Part shown: positions 14,001 through 25,984 of the stretch, piece after piece | Numbering within the stretch: the first letter of the stretch is position 1 | How the letters are laid out: each line of letters opens with the position of its first letter | DNA from: Rotaria socialis | Taxonomy: Eukaryota > Rotifera > Eurotatoria > Philodinida > Philodinidae | Length of the DNA: 64,000 nt | Assembly: GCA_905331475.1 (NCBI GenBank) | Contig: CAJNYU010004572.1 | Span: forward strand, 1-64,000 | Reading direction: 5' to 3' | Translations under genes and position numbers: made by a program | Notes under the pieces: generated by a model | Database searches by the model: none | What the model was told of the DNA's origin: nothing | Seen by the model: the letters and a program-made list of their open reading frames with translations, nothing else

Positions 14001-16250
14001 ATGAAGAGCCAATTCAACAAGAAAATCTTTCGTCATTATCAACAACAACAGCAGCAACTCTTGTAGTTGATGATGATCTTCGACTTAAAATGGTAAAAAC
14101 AGATCATGAACAAATAGCAAAGAAATCTCCTTCACCTGAACGACCACTACCGCCAGTCACTCTACCTAAACAACCGGTTAATAAAAAGAAAACGAACACA
14201 ATGACACGTAAAATCGAACGTCACCAAGAGAATCTCGCATCAAAGAGTAAACAACAAGAAACAACTTCTGCGCCGAGTGTACCATCCATAACGAATACAG
14301 ATGATGGATGGCAAGAAGTCATAGGTAAACAGAAAAAAATTACTATACCACATGAACAATATTCACGTATTATTGGACGAAGTGGTTCAAATTTAAATGT
14401 TTTACGTGAAGTAACTGGTGCATCTATTGATGTAGAAAATAAAAAAGCAATCGGTGATAAAACAATTTTAATCAAGTAGGTGTTCTATGTTTTTGTGAAA
14501 TAAGTAGTTTCTTAATAAAAGAAAATTTCAATTTGATAGAGGTAATGGTGATTCAATAAAACATGCGTATCAATTAATAATGGCATTATTGAAAAATTCC
14601 GAATCTGAATTGATGAGTCTATTACCATCCGGTAATGAGAGTAAAACAAAATCAAGATCAACTACAATTTCATCCAATAATGATCATAATAATGATGAGA
14701 TCAATAAATTACAAAGAATCAATAATACAAGTTATGGAACACGACTACAAAATACTGGTAAATTAAATAATTTTATTTTCTCATGAGCTTATCACCAGAA
14801 ATTGTTGCACATTTCTGATTTCATTCGAGTCAGCAAAACAGAGGAAAAATATTCAAGCTTTTCAAACTTTATTTGGTAGAATTTGATTTCATAACTAGGA
14901 AACAAACACTGATGGTTTTTTTTTCTCAGCGAGTAGTGTACTTTTGATGTCACAAATTGACATCAGAAAGTTTCCGATTATAGTACTACATCATGTCCAA
15001 TGAAACGCAATTCTGTTTGACTCAGTTTTTTAAGCTAATCCAATAAATGATATGACTTTTCCATCAAAAACAATCAATATTTAGCAGTTAAAAACGACCG
15101 AGTTTTCTTTTCGCTTTTCTTATACTTAGATATAAGTTCTCTCGGTTCCAACTTCTTCTTGTTTTCCGAATATCCAATTCTTATTTGCAATCGACTAGTT
15201 CTCAAAGCCTAAACATTAACGAATTTCTATTTCTAGAATCTTCGACATCAGAGCCTCAGGCATCAAATTCATCCACTAAATCAACATTAAATAATACTCG
15301 TTCGTCAACTGCATCAACGAAAAGAAGTGCTACAATAAATTCTTCGAATATGCTCAGTCGTTCGACATCATCATCAACGAATAAAAGTTCTCAACCATTA
15401 ACAACTACTGGCGCAACATGGGTAAACTCGAATCGAACAAATCGTGGTATATCATCATCGGCGATTATAAATTCTACGGCTCCAAACGCATCAAATTTAA
15501 CAACAGTATGGAATCATCAACAATCATCATTAAAACCTTCCTCAAGTCATACGAAACCGTCAACTCCAAATTACTACTCAATAAATCCACCCAACACCTC
15601 ATCAACGTATCATTATTCATATTCAAATACGAATTCATTAAATAATCATAATCAATATGTACATCCATCCAATAAACAAATAGCGTCTTCCAGTAAGCAT
15701 TATTCAACAAATTATTATCAAAAAGGAGAACAATCAACACCATCCGAAACAATAACAACAACTGTTCACCCATCGCCTAATTCTTTTGTTCCATCCCAGC
15801 CGGGCCATCGAGTGCCATCGCAACACCTTGTAACATCTTCCACAGTATCAAATATCTCGTCTACATCATCGTCAGACTCTACTTCACTATCAGTATCATC
15901 ATCGACCTTACTTGTAACGTCATCGACCACACCTACGCCAACTAATGTGACAACATCCGGGGAATATAATCCTTTTGCATCTAATATTATTACTACATCA
16001 ATTGTTGATGTATTAACAAAAAATAAGGAATCCGTAACATCATCAATGGATGAAACGAATTCTAGTTCAGCAACAAAAATGAATTTTGCTAATGTTGCCA
16101 AAATGAATGTTCCAATGAAATCATCTCATCATGAATCAATTGTTATTACAATGGATGAATCATTATCGCCACCGCCAGATCCAAAAATTGCTCCTGGTTA
16201 CCGTGGACCATTAAGTGCTGGTACAACACCTATACATCATCATCATCATC

Positions 16251-16320
<70 letters not shown>

Positions 16321-18123
16321 AATGATTCGTACAAAAAAATTCGATTCAATTTCGCCAACATCACAACTGATGCGCGCACCAGGTGCTAATAGACATCAAC
16401 AATCGATTTCACCATCGATGAATAAAATACTTCTTGATCAAAATGGTCAAACAGGTTCATCAACAGCATCGTCCACTTCATCGTCACCATCATCAATACA
16501 ACAACAAACAAATCAATTTATTCAACCGCAACAATTATATAGGTCACTAGATCAACAGCAGCAGCAGCAGCAACAACAGCAACCATTCGGACCAATTGGA
16601 TCACATCGTACACAAATGTCAGCCACAGCTGATGCTACATTTAGTGAAAATCCTCTTCAAATGAGAACTAAATTTAATCGAACATTATCAGCTAATAGTA
16701 CGCCGATGTATCAACAACAGCAACAACAACAATCATCCATGCTTAACAATCCAGCCTATGCAAATATGTCACGAAGTAGATCGAATCTCAATCCAACTGC
16801 ACCAGAATTTCAACATTGTAATCGTTTGCCATCACCCTTCATGCCGCCGCCACCACCACAACAGCTGCCACAAGCCCCTATGTCCAATGGACCATTATCA
16901 GCTAATATCATGAATATAGCCCGTATGATGGAACAAAAACAACAGCAACAACAGTTATATACAAATAATAATAATTCTTCAGTACATGCAACACCACAAC
17001 CACCGCCGCCACCTCCACCACAGCCAATAGTACCGCCACAAGTACTACCACCTGTACGTCCACTTCAACAAGCAGATATGGAAGCAATGCAGCAACATGT
17101 ACAAAATCAAGTTTTACATTTTTGGCGTCTACATGCTAGCCAACAACATCTTATACCACCACCGCCACAATTGCCTACAACATTACAAATCGCTAATACA
17201 TTAGCATCTAAAGGACAGTTACCACAAGATCCAAATCAAGCAGCAGCACTGGTTGCTGCTTATTACTATACCAATTTTCTATCACGAACACAACAAGCAC
17301 AACCACCAACACCTAATACTATTCCAGTGTCGTCTAATGTAAATAAAAATGTTTATGAGACGATTAATATACAACAGCCGACTACTTCAAACAGTGATGA
17401 TATACCATTAACTGCAGGTATCAAATGTAAATAATTTTCACTTGAAATAAAAAGCTTCCTCATACTAATAGAAAATATTATAGAAATTTTTCAAGAAAAT
17501 TTCCCTTCTTACTTTCAAGTTTCTTATTTTGTTATGCTTAGCTCAATCATTCAGTTAACTAGTAAAATAGCATCGGCGAAAATTTATCTCGACATATTCA
17601 GAAACACTAATATTTATAGGAAAAATCTACTTATAAAAAAAATATATAAATAAATCATTCTATCACATTTTTATTTCACTAATTCCATCTTTTATTTTTT
17701 CTCATAATTACTAGATCCAACAAATGGACATACTCAAGCACAAGTGATTGTCGATCCGAATGTTATAAATGCCAATAGTAATCATTCAAGCGGTTCTTCT
17801 TCATCATCGTCATCTACGAGCACTAGTGGTGACCAAAAAATGGTGCCAGCGGCAATCGGTAGCGAACGTAAACGTCATTTACCTATGCCAACGACTGGTG
17901 GTCAGACAGCAATCGGTAGTACTGGGGATTGGTCTTCCGTTTCGAAACGTTAGTATTTTTTATTTTTCTTAATGTTATTTGATTTCGAAATTTTCTCTTT
18001 TTGTTTTTAGAGCCATATCCGATCGATCCATATCTACCGCAACAACCACCAGTTCCACCCACATCCGAATATCAACAACAACAACAACAACAACAACAAA
18101 TGATGCGCGACTATACTCGATAA
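5099..18123 (+). CDS. ANKHD1: Ankyrin-repeat and KH-domain protein (ANKHD1/ANKRD17/MASK orthologue), 29 exons
   Basis: Joining 29 exons at GT...AG introns gives one unbroken frame of 2702 aa (human homologues are about 2550-2600). Exons: 5099-5311, 5365-5702, 5768-6003, 6069-6178, 6236-6316, 6385-6478, 6537-6584, 6713-6922, 6992-7039, 7774-7818, 7881-8066, 8132-8290, 8350-8477, 8542-8761, 8819-8965, 9024-9158, 9931-10749, 11368-11826, 11895-12080, 12129-12207, 12277-12301, 12358-12574, 12654-12743, 13327-13643, 13703-14475, 14540-14757, 15237-17417, 17715-17948, 18011-18123. Order: acidic N-terminus with an Asp run, 14 ankyrin repeats (about aa 186-665), linker, 10 ankyrin repeats (about 1182-1530), charged coiled stretch, a KH domain (about 1733-1820, GXXG loop = GRSG), then a Ser/Thr/Gln/Pro-rich tail. 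Marker strings such as RGANLEEVNDEGYTPLMEA and TPLMKAARAGH match the family. Known role: large cytoplasmic/nuclear scaffold, RNA-binding, linked to Yorkie/YAP and receptor signalling. The repeat after the fifth is missing. Exon ends and start are inferred without transcripts. Confidence 0.95.
16235..16321 (+). repeat. Coding poly-His/poly-Gln tract (CAT, CAA/CAG run)
   Basis: Within exon 27 of the ANKHD1-like gene, five CAT codons (16235-16249) run into about 24 glutamine codons (16250-16321): first CAA, then a pure run of about ten CAG codons. Shorter Gln runs follow near 16555-16580 and 16711-16731. The region is part of the low-complexity C-terminal tail; pure CAG stretches are prone to length change. 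Confidence 0.9.
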
Positions 18124-18617
18124 CAAAAGAAAATAAATAAAATGAAATAGTTCTTTTCTATTGAACACATAATGCATAGATTTTGTCTCTTATTATTTAA
18201 AGATTTCGGTTTTTTTTATTCATACACTCTTCATAACGGCGTGTGACACATTGTCTTGCTCTCTTGCATTGCTTGTGCGTGTGTGTTTTTTCTTTCTTTA
18301 TACATCAGTTTCATTTGTTCTACTCTAACCGATCGGTTACTTTTTTTTCTTTCGCCCAATTTTACTAGCTCTTTATTCTCCAGACATTTTTCCCGATTGT
18401 TAAAAGCAATGGGTTTGCGGATTCGTCCCATGTGCCATTCTAATCAGTTCTCTTCGTCTTGCAGACGACGCAACAAGTTTTCTCTCGCGTTTTTTGTGTC
18501 ATCTCTTTTTTTCTCGATATACATACAAAATACACATACAGAAAAAAAAAATCATAAGAACTCTTTTCATGTGTACAATTTATTGAAAACTTGACAAGAG
18601 AAAATCTTTGTCTCTAG
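18124..18617. other. Intergenic spacer ANKHD1 to TMEM60-like gene
   Basis: About 490 bp, T-rich, with long pyrimidine runs on the plus strand. It should contain the 3' end of the ANKHD1-like gene and the promoter and leader of the next gene. It ends in TGTCTCTAG directly before the next ATG, a splice-acceptor-like sequence. No coding region is seen. Confidence 0.5.
18132..18141 (+). promoter_or_regulatory. Polyadenylation signals of the ANKHD1-like gene
   Basis: Two overlapping AATAAA hexamers begin 8 and 12 bases after the TAA stop at 18121-18123. This implies a very short 3' UTR, in keeping with the compact layout. Identification rests on the hexamer and position only. Confidence 0.5.
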
Positions 18618-19031
18618 ATGCCCGATGGCTGTTTAAATTGTCGTTTACTTTTAACATTTATTTGCATATTAAATTTTCTTATATCAATAACACTGAAAAT
18701 AAACCAAACATGGGCTCATATGTCATGGTTTTTAATATTTATGCCTTTGTGGATATTTAATTTAATATCTCTATGTTTGATTGGATATTTAATTTTAATT
18801 AAAAAATGGCTACGAGCAAAAGAAAACTGTTTAAAAATAATCTATTATTTATTAAGTGTGTTATCATCATGTGCATTTGAAATATTATTATGTATTAAAC
18901 TGCAATATACACAAGATATGCAATGTTGGATTTTATTCTTACCATTATGGATTTTCATGTTGTTTATTTTTAGTATTATTGTACAACGAATGTGTAGAAC
19001 ATGTCAAACAACAATGGAGAAAACGATATGA
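18618..19031 (+). CDS. TMEM60: Small four-helix membrane protein, TMEM60/TMEM185-like
   Basis: Single-exon frame of 137 aa; human TMEM60 is 133 aa. Four hydrophobic segments lie at about residues 9-27, 34-60, 73-95 and 100-122. Family landmarks are the first-helix LLTFICILNFLI stretch, the W-FLIFMPLWIF motif at about 36-48 and its echo W-ILFLPLWIF at about 104-114, with a basic loop between the pairs. TMEM60 and the TMEM185 family share this two-fold W-x-FIPLWIF architecture; their molecular role is not established. A Cys pair (C-x-x-C) is present at the N-terminus. The ATG directly follows a TCTCTAG acceptor-like sequence, so the leader may be spliced or trans-spliced. Homology is from recognised motifs, not a search. 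Confidence 0.8.
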   Translation: MPDGCLNCRLLLTFICILNFLISITLKINQTWAHMSWFLIFMPLWIFNLISLCLIGYLILIKKWLRAKENCLKIIYYLLSVLSSCAFEILLCIKLQYTQDMQCWILFLPLWIFMLFIFSIIVQRMCRTCQTTMEKTI

Positions 19032-21825
19032 AAATTTTTAAAAATAAATAAACCTTATTTTTAGTAGAAAAACATGGTCGCATTTACATATGCAATCAAT
19101 TAGAAAAAGTTGATTGCAGATTTTCGCGTTAAACGAAGAAAAACAAATCTTCATTGTCGTGAAAATTTGTTTAAAATATAGATTGGATATAAAAATCAAA
19201 ATGTTTATATTTTTGTTTTGTATATTTGTTGTGTAAATTGATAAAATAAATATTACAGATGAAATAGAAAGTAGAGTTTTCAATATCAAAACTCTAGAAT
19301 GATTTCTTCACTTGATTACCTATGGATAGATATAGAGTAATTGAAATCCTTTATTCGAATCTCTTCTTTTTCAACAAGGATTTTTATCATAAGCTATTAC
19401 CATTATTTCTACTTGAATATAGTTGAATAATCGAAATAAATTGATTAAATTGTGCATAGTACAGCTGTTTGTACTTCAGAAAACAGCTGCTATGCGTATA
19501 GGTTCTCACAACGATATATTGAAGTAAACTCATTTGACAGCTGAATATCGATTAAAACAACTTACTAAGGAAACAAACTGCTCAAATTGTATACGATTTA
19601 GGTTTTCTTTCAAACAAATTATTAATCATGGTTCCATGAAGTCTTTTGTTTGAGAATCATGTGGATTAATGAATCAAAACAGAATGGGTTAAGTTCTATT
19701 TTTTTGAAATAAAGTCTTAATCTCAATACAAACTTACAAATAATACTTGTAACAGTTTTACATGATAACTAATTATGATATAAGGAGTGTGGGTGTGGGG
19801 TTTGGATATAATTGAATAGATAGCCCTCGTTCGTATACACGCCCGTAACAATGAAATCAACGAGCCATCACCTCTTTATTTGGCTTGATTAGTTTATTGT
19901 AGGTTGAATTTATTGCTCATTCTACTTTTCAAAATTCACTCATTGATGGAAACAAAGGAATTATATCTAAAGATATGTCGATCTATGCAATTAAAAATAA
20001 TTGCCTCACTTTCTTGAGACAACACTTTTTTTAAAAGTCAAACGCGATCATGGACGTTTTATTAGAGCTCCTATCCAGGAAGATGTCAAAGGAAAATATC
20101 GCTTCGGAATTTATTGAAAATAGATGCATCTAAAATGAACGCTTGATTCACTATTTGTTATGACATGCAACAATCAGATTGTTTTGTATTCGCAAATAGT
20201 TTTTTTTAGAATTCTTCGCTGAAGCTAATAAAATTAATAATAATCATTTCTTACTGAACAAGAAAGGCTAAATCTAGAAAACTAAAATCGCTAACTATCT
20301 GTAGGAAAATCGATGGATGCGGACATTTTTTACATTACAACACACTTCACGTCGTTGCTGACTGGCTGTGAAATGGAAAAACGGACAGCGATAAAAAAAA
20401 TCTCTTCATGAAATAGAATTATAAAGTAAGAAAGAAATGGGTAACCTTGCTTTTGTTTTGCACTTCTTTATTCAACCATTCTACTTTTACGTCGTGTTCC
20501 CCTATTTGTGTACGAAGGAAAAAGACTGATGAAATCGCTACTAAAAGTGCATCCATGTGTTTTGCTATTTCGATCGTTGGCAATGTACTTTTTGTGAACC
20601 TCTCTTGTTTTACGTAGTTGCAATTTCGGGCCCTGTGAATGTAGATTAATCGTGCATGCCTGGATGCTAATGTACTATAAAGAAAAGCAATACTTCATTC
20701 GCATGTTCATTCATAACAATCCTATATGATGTTTCAATTTACATTACGAGTATTGTAGAGAGTGACTGTAGACACTTAGTGTTGACAACTAAAATAAAAT
20801 ATGGCGACTATTCACATAAATCCTGTACTCAGTCATCACACATAGTCGATGATCATCATTTTTCCATTGTACTACATCGTAAACAAGTGCTCACATTGAC
20901 GACGAATAGCTATCATGAAATAGTAACAACAAATGAGTTTTATAACTATAGATATTGCTTTGCAACAATATTTATGTATCGACAAACTCATAAAGAGGTT
21001 GTGACGTACAGTAAAACATGCCATGTTCTTAGTATATATTGTGTTTAATAGTGTTTTATTTTTGTAAAATTCCTAGATACAACATTAATTTTCAATAAAA
21101 TGCATGAACACGACCGATGCTTTCGCGGCGAAGAGGTATTCAAAAACGTAGAAATAAATAAAGTATATAAAAATTTCTCTTTTATTTTCAACTGTCCAAA
21201 AAAGGGCCGGATCTGTCAAAACAAAATAAATATTAGATTTTAAAATCAACTTTTTCTCATCCGATAGGGCCTATAGCCACGGTAAAAGTTGTTCAATGAA
21301 ACCCGTACGATATTGTTCAAGGACAGATATGCTGTGCAACAAGCTGTTCTATGAATTTTGAACGAAACCCTTTCTACACTATTACAACAGCAAAAAAAGC
21401 GTAACCCGTTATTTATGTCGTAGTATACATTTCGAAGGTTAAAATGTAAACCAGTTAAAAACCATTCATGTGTATTGAAATGCCTGAAACGTATACAATA
21501 AAGTGAATGATTTGTTGAATTGTTCTTATTCTGCCATTGTGTTGGATGTCGCTCTTGGCAAGAATGAAACGTTACTCATATTGTTCGGTACAATCAATGA
21601 AAATTTTAAATAGTTTATTTTATCTAGCAATTTGGTTATTGAATATAATATCATTAAAGCATCTTCATCAAGTTACGTTACAATTTGCTTTTAGATAAAG
21701 CTTCGCATTTAGCTGAAAACACTGAGCACTATTATTATCCACAACTTCATAAGCAGTCATCACTGTGTACTGTTTCAGAGAATATTCCCAGATATTATTA
21801 CGCGTTATTCGAACTTTCAGTGAAA
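19032..21825. other. Gene-free spacer
   Basis: AT-rich, with no recognisable gene on either strand. Contents: a TGTGGGTGTGGGG tract at 19788-19800, and CAGCTG-containing inverted words near 19463-19550. An acceptor-like TTGCTTTTAG ends at 21693; an open frame runs from there to the methyltransferase-like gene, so 21694-21825 is probably its 5' leader. Confidence 0.5.
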
Positions 21826-23104
21826 ATGAAACTCACTCTTATGAATCGAACTAAGTGTTCTCAAGTAATATCCAATAAATCACTGTTGAAAAAAGCAATA
21901 AAAACTTTCAGTGGTTATCTTCAAATTGTGATTGTAGTCTTTTTTACCAGTACGATGTTCTATAAGTATAGTCAATACTCATCGTCTCCATCATGCTTAA
22001 TTTCTGACAACACCAAAAATCAAACTACAAATCTGATGACGAGTATGTTAAAGATGTGTATCCGTTTCTTCTTTGATGAATAGTTTAATTGTAGCCAGAA
22101 TTGCATTAGACGTATGTACATGGAAGTTTGATCATTATACACAGAGTTCATGGGAAATGTATTGGCATAATAATATCGATGAATTGCAGAATCATGTCTG
22201 CTTCACATTAGGGAATCCTGATCAAATGCAAAACAGTATTCAAGCACTAGAACGCATTATTACGTTGCAAAGATCGATTTTCAACGGAACTTCAATATTG
22301 AATGTTGATAAACTCTTTTCTAAAATGGTATATCGATTAGAATGTGTGAACAATCGCTCTAGGCATGTAATCACGCAAAACATCGAACCATTGATTGGAT
22401 TTCTCCGAGATCCCTTGACAATTTGTCCGAATATTAGCTCAACTGTTGGAAACTCAGTTTTCCATGATATCACTTTTGCTTTACAATCAAAACGCTTTTT
22501 ACTTTTGGCACCATCTGCTCCCTACGAAAATGTAGCTCTAACCTCGCCTATACCTCCGTGGCTTGGTAGTCTGGATGGTCAAAAGATATTAATCGATATT
22601 GGCAGTTCGTTATTTAATGAATTAGAGGGTATGAGAAAAATAGGGGCAGCCATAAGTAGCCGGTGGTTCTACGAATATTTTAAAAAAATTTCATTAAAAT
22701 TTGATCGCATCATTGCATTTGAACAAGGCCCACGAAATCCAAAAATATTTTTCGAACAGATACCTGCTGATTTACTACCAATATATACATTCATCAATGT
22801 CGCTGTTGAACCATTTGGTAAATTTAATCCATGGAAAATACTTGAACGAGTAGCTAAACCCAATGATTATGTCATTGTCAAACTTGATATCGATGCATCC
22901 AATGTAGAGAAAGATTTTATAGAACAAATTCTTAAAAATGAAGTTTGGCTTTCTTTGATTGATGAAATGTTTTTCGAAATGCATGTCAATGTGAAGGAAA
23001 TGGAGTCTTATTGGGGAGGAGGAGGATTAGATTCACTCAAGGATGCCTACAATCTCTTTTCAAAATTACGTCAAAGTGGCATTCGTATGCATTCATGGCC
23101 GTAG
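21826..23104 (+). CDS. Type II membrane protein with FkbM-like methyltransferase domain
   Basis: Two exons, 21826-22042 and 22095-23104, joined by a 52-bp GT...AG intron that restores the frame, give 408 aa. I chose the ATG at 21826; the frame is open further upstream but lacks another ATG before an acceptor-like site at 21693. A single membrane anchor (GYLQIVIVVFFTSTMFY, about residues 27-45) follows a basic N-terminus, so the rest is probably lumenal or extracellular. The C-terminal half carries Rossmann methyltransferase-like landmarks: KILIDIGSS (motif I), IIAFEQGPR (acidic motif II) and VIVKLDID, the FkbM-type KxDxD signature. It ends in RMHSWP. FkbM-type enzymes transfer methyl groups to sugar or other hydroxyls; substrate and activity here are unknown. 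A glycosylation-modifying role in the secretory pathway is inference. Confidence 0.7.
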
Positions 23105-24292
23105 CATCCTGCTTTTATAATTAGATACGATTAATGAGCATAAAAAAACAATATTTGCTTATTTTTTTATTCTCATCTGTTTTTAAAATCCTTGTTGATA
23201 ATATTTCAACAACACGTTTTCAATCCATTTATACTAGTATATAAATGCTTTACTAGTAATTAGAGAGTTCAATAAAAACTATTACAGTAATAATAGTTCA
23301 GCGAATGTATCTTGTTTCTTAACTTTTATCTATATTATTATTATATCTAACGTTAGTTACCTTTAACACAGAGTTGAAATTCTAGATTCTTGGAGTACGA
23401 TTGGTTAACTCATCCTATTTGAAAGAACGTTAGGCATAATATAATTTCTAAAATAGTATGACTTGTATACTCGGCCCTATTTGTGACTGATTAGATGAAG
23501 ATTTTCGGCTACTATAATGCCCATAGTCCTTTTTCAGATTAAGATCGTCTTAAAAAAATTTAATTCTTCCCAAAAATGTTTAGAATATCTAATTCTATTT
23601 GATTCCAGCCCATGGGTAAAAGGTACAGATCGAATTCGTTGATAAAAATTCGAGTTTCCTTCTTCTATCTTGATGATTGCGTTGAAAAGATGGCTGAAAT
23701 TAGTCACATACATGTGCGAAAGCACAACATTATTGCTGCCCTTACTATTTCGGAAAACTGTTTGCCAAATGCTTCGAAATCGTGATCACGTAAACAAAAT
23801 TAATTTTTAAAAATTTTCCATGAAGATGAAGCTTTAATAAGGTCAGTGTATTTTTGTGCTCGGCATTAACAAAAACGTTTTGTGATGGACAGAAAATACC
23901 ATGAAAAGCGTTTATGATAGCTGTACGACTGTTTTGTATCGCATATGATTGAACTGAAAATCGTCTCTCGCAGGTTTCTATTTAAAACTGAGGCTTCTTC
24001 GTTATAGATGCATCTCAAAACTTATTCTTGTATCGTGATGCACTTTTCAGGCAGTGTAATTCGTTGATATGCCAATCTAAAACGAATTAAGGGTACTCTG
24101 AATGAAGAAAGAAAAAAGGAATTCAGCAGAACCCTTTTATGGTTCCGTAGCTCATGCGGAACCATTTCAAGTTCTGCATGACAATACGAAACTATCAACA
24201 GTTCTGTCCAACAGTACTGAACTTTTGCAGGTTTCGGGAACAGATTCAAAACCATAAAAAGTTCTGTGTTGAAGAATACTGAACCGAAAGGG
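23105..24292. other. Spacer running into the assembly gap
   Basis: No gene recognised. A polyadenylation hexamer at 23271-23276 may serve the upstream gene. From about 24120 the sequence becomes rich in GGTTC/GGAAC words (for example TTTATGGTTCCG and GCGGAACCATTTC), the start of a repeat-like region that continues to the N run. Confidence 0.5.
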
Positions 24293-25163
24293 NNNNNNNN
24301 NNNNNNNNNNNNNNNNNNNNNNNNNNNNNNNNNNNNNNNNNNNNNNNNNNNNNNNNNNNNNNNNNNNNNNNNNNNNNNNNNNNNNNNNNNNNNNNNNNNN
24401 NNNNNNNNNNNNNNNNNNNNNNNNNNNNNNNNNNNNNNNNNNNNNNNNNNNNNNNNNNNNNNNNNNNNNNNNNNNNNNNNNNNNNNNNNNNNNNNNNNNN
24501 NNNNNNNNNNNNNNNNNNNNNNNNNNNNNNNNNNNNNNNNNNNNNNNNNNNNNNNNNNNNNNNNNNNNNNNNNNNNNNNNNNNNNNNNNNNNNNNNNNNN
24601 NNNNNNNNNNNNNNNNNNNNNNNNNNNNNNNNNNNNNNNNNNNNNNNNNNNNNNNNNNNNNNNNNNNNNNNNNNNNNNNNNNNNNNNNNNNNNNNNNNNN
24701 NNNNNNNNNNNNNNNNNNNNNNNNNNNNNNNNNNNNNNNNNNNNNNNNNNNNNNNNNNNNNNNNNNNNNNNNNNNNNNNNNNNNNNNNNNNNNNNNNNNN
24801 NNNNNNNNNNNNNNNNNNNNNNNNNNNNNNNNNNNNNNNNNNNNNNNNNNNNNNNNNNNNNNNNNNNNNNNNNNNNNNNNNNNNNNNNNNNNNNNNNNNN
24901 NNNNNNNNNNNNNNNNNNNNNNNNNNNNNNNNNNNNNNNNNNNNNNNNNNNNNNNNNNNNNNNNNNNNNNNNNNNNNNNNNNNNNNNNNNNNNNNNNNNN
25001 NNNNNNNNNNNNNNNNNNNNNNNNNNNNNNNNNNNNNNNNNNNNNNNNNNNNNNNNNNNNNNNNNNNNNNNNNNNNNNNNNNNNNNNNNNNNNNNNNNNN
25101 NNNNNNNNNNNNNNNNNNNNNNNNNNNNNNNNNNNNNNNNNNNNNNNNNNNNNNNNNNNNNNN
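24293..25163. other. Assembly gap (871 N)
   Basis: An unbroken run of N. Both flanks are repetitive: GGAACC words on the left and degenerate tandem units on the right. An unresolved tandem or dispersed repeat is the likely cause. Confidence 1.
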
Positions 25164-25370
25164 TAGGTTTTATTCAAATAATAAGCTTCATTTAAGAATA
25201 AAAAAGTTATATAGGAATATCGATTTTTTTCTCTTTTAGGTTCTTGGAATGAATTTTATTCAAATGGTGAGTTACATTAAAGAATCAAAAACCTAATATT
25301 AATTTTTCCTTCCTTTTAGATTCCTCAAATGGATCTCAGCGAATGGCTAAGTTACATATCAGTATTCGAG
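25164..25370. repeat. Degenerate tandem repeat next to the gap
   Basis: Three related units of about 75-80 bp start TAGGTTTTATTCAAAT, TAGGTTCTTGGAATGAAT and TAGATTCCTCAAATG. Each is preceded by a T-rich CTTTTAG-like stretch and followed by a (G/C)TTACAT- or GCTTCATTT-type block and an A-rich stretch. The array probably continues into the N run. Confidence 0.5.
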
Positions 25371-25654
25371 AAATAAAGATGTGTCATTTTGATGTTTTTA
25401 TGATAGACGACATGAGTTCGACATCTGTGTGACTGCCGATATTTTTCAGATCCTTCATTGCATTGCTAGGTTGGTGAGGTTTGAAACCTTTTTGTAGTTT
25501 CTGATATTGCTTTGTGAGAAAGTACTGTAACTATTTGTTTCAGTTTAGAAGACTTTGAACACCAATATTCGGAAACTCTGAAAGGTTTTCAGACAGTGCC
25601 AAAACCGGAAAGGCTCTAAAGTTTTCCCGGAACTACACTTTTTTAGGAAATATA

Positions 25655-25795
25655 CAAATAAGGGTATAGTTGTAAGGGTATAGATATAAGGATATATTTT
25701 AAGGGTAAAGCTGTAAGCGTATAGATATGAGGTATAGATAAGTCTATGGATATAAGAATATCGAAATATGGATACAGAGATAAGGGAAATCCCAA
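25655..25795. repeat. Degenerate short-period tandem repeat
   Basis: Roughly a dozen variants of AAGGGTATAGATAT and GTATAGTTGTAAG with a period near 12-18 bases. It is AG/TA biased and non-coding; the opposite strand yields only a low-complexity leucine/tyrosine-rich frame. Confidence 0.6.
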
Positions 25796-25984
25796 AGGTA
25801 AACCATTTAAATCATGGAACACCTTATACGTAGGATAGAACCTTTTTTTAAGAAAAATCACATATGGTTTCGTTACTTCTTTACTGAACCTTTTTTCAGT
25901 CAGAACCTTTTTCGGGGGTTTTGCGTTTTACCCGATACCAGAACCCCTAAATTGGTTCTGTAAAACTCTTTTTTTCTTTCAGAG

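Noticed and set aside
22043..22083. A 41-bp intron ending at GATGAATAG in the methyltransferase-like gene
   Set aside because: The phase does not match; the next acceptor (ending 22094) keeps the frame and the family-like sequence.
24167..25195. Long open frames on both strands across the N run
   Set aside because: They are open only because N translates to X; the real sequence on either side is repeat.
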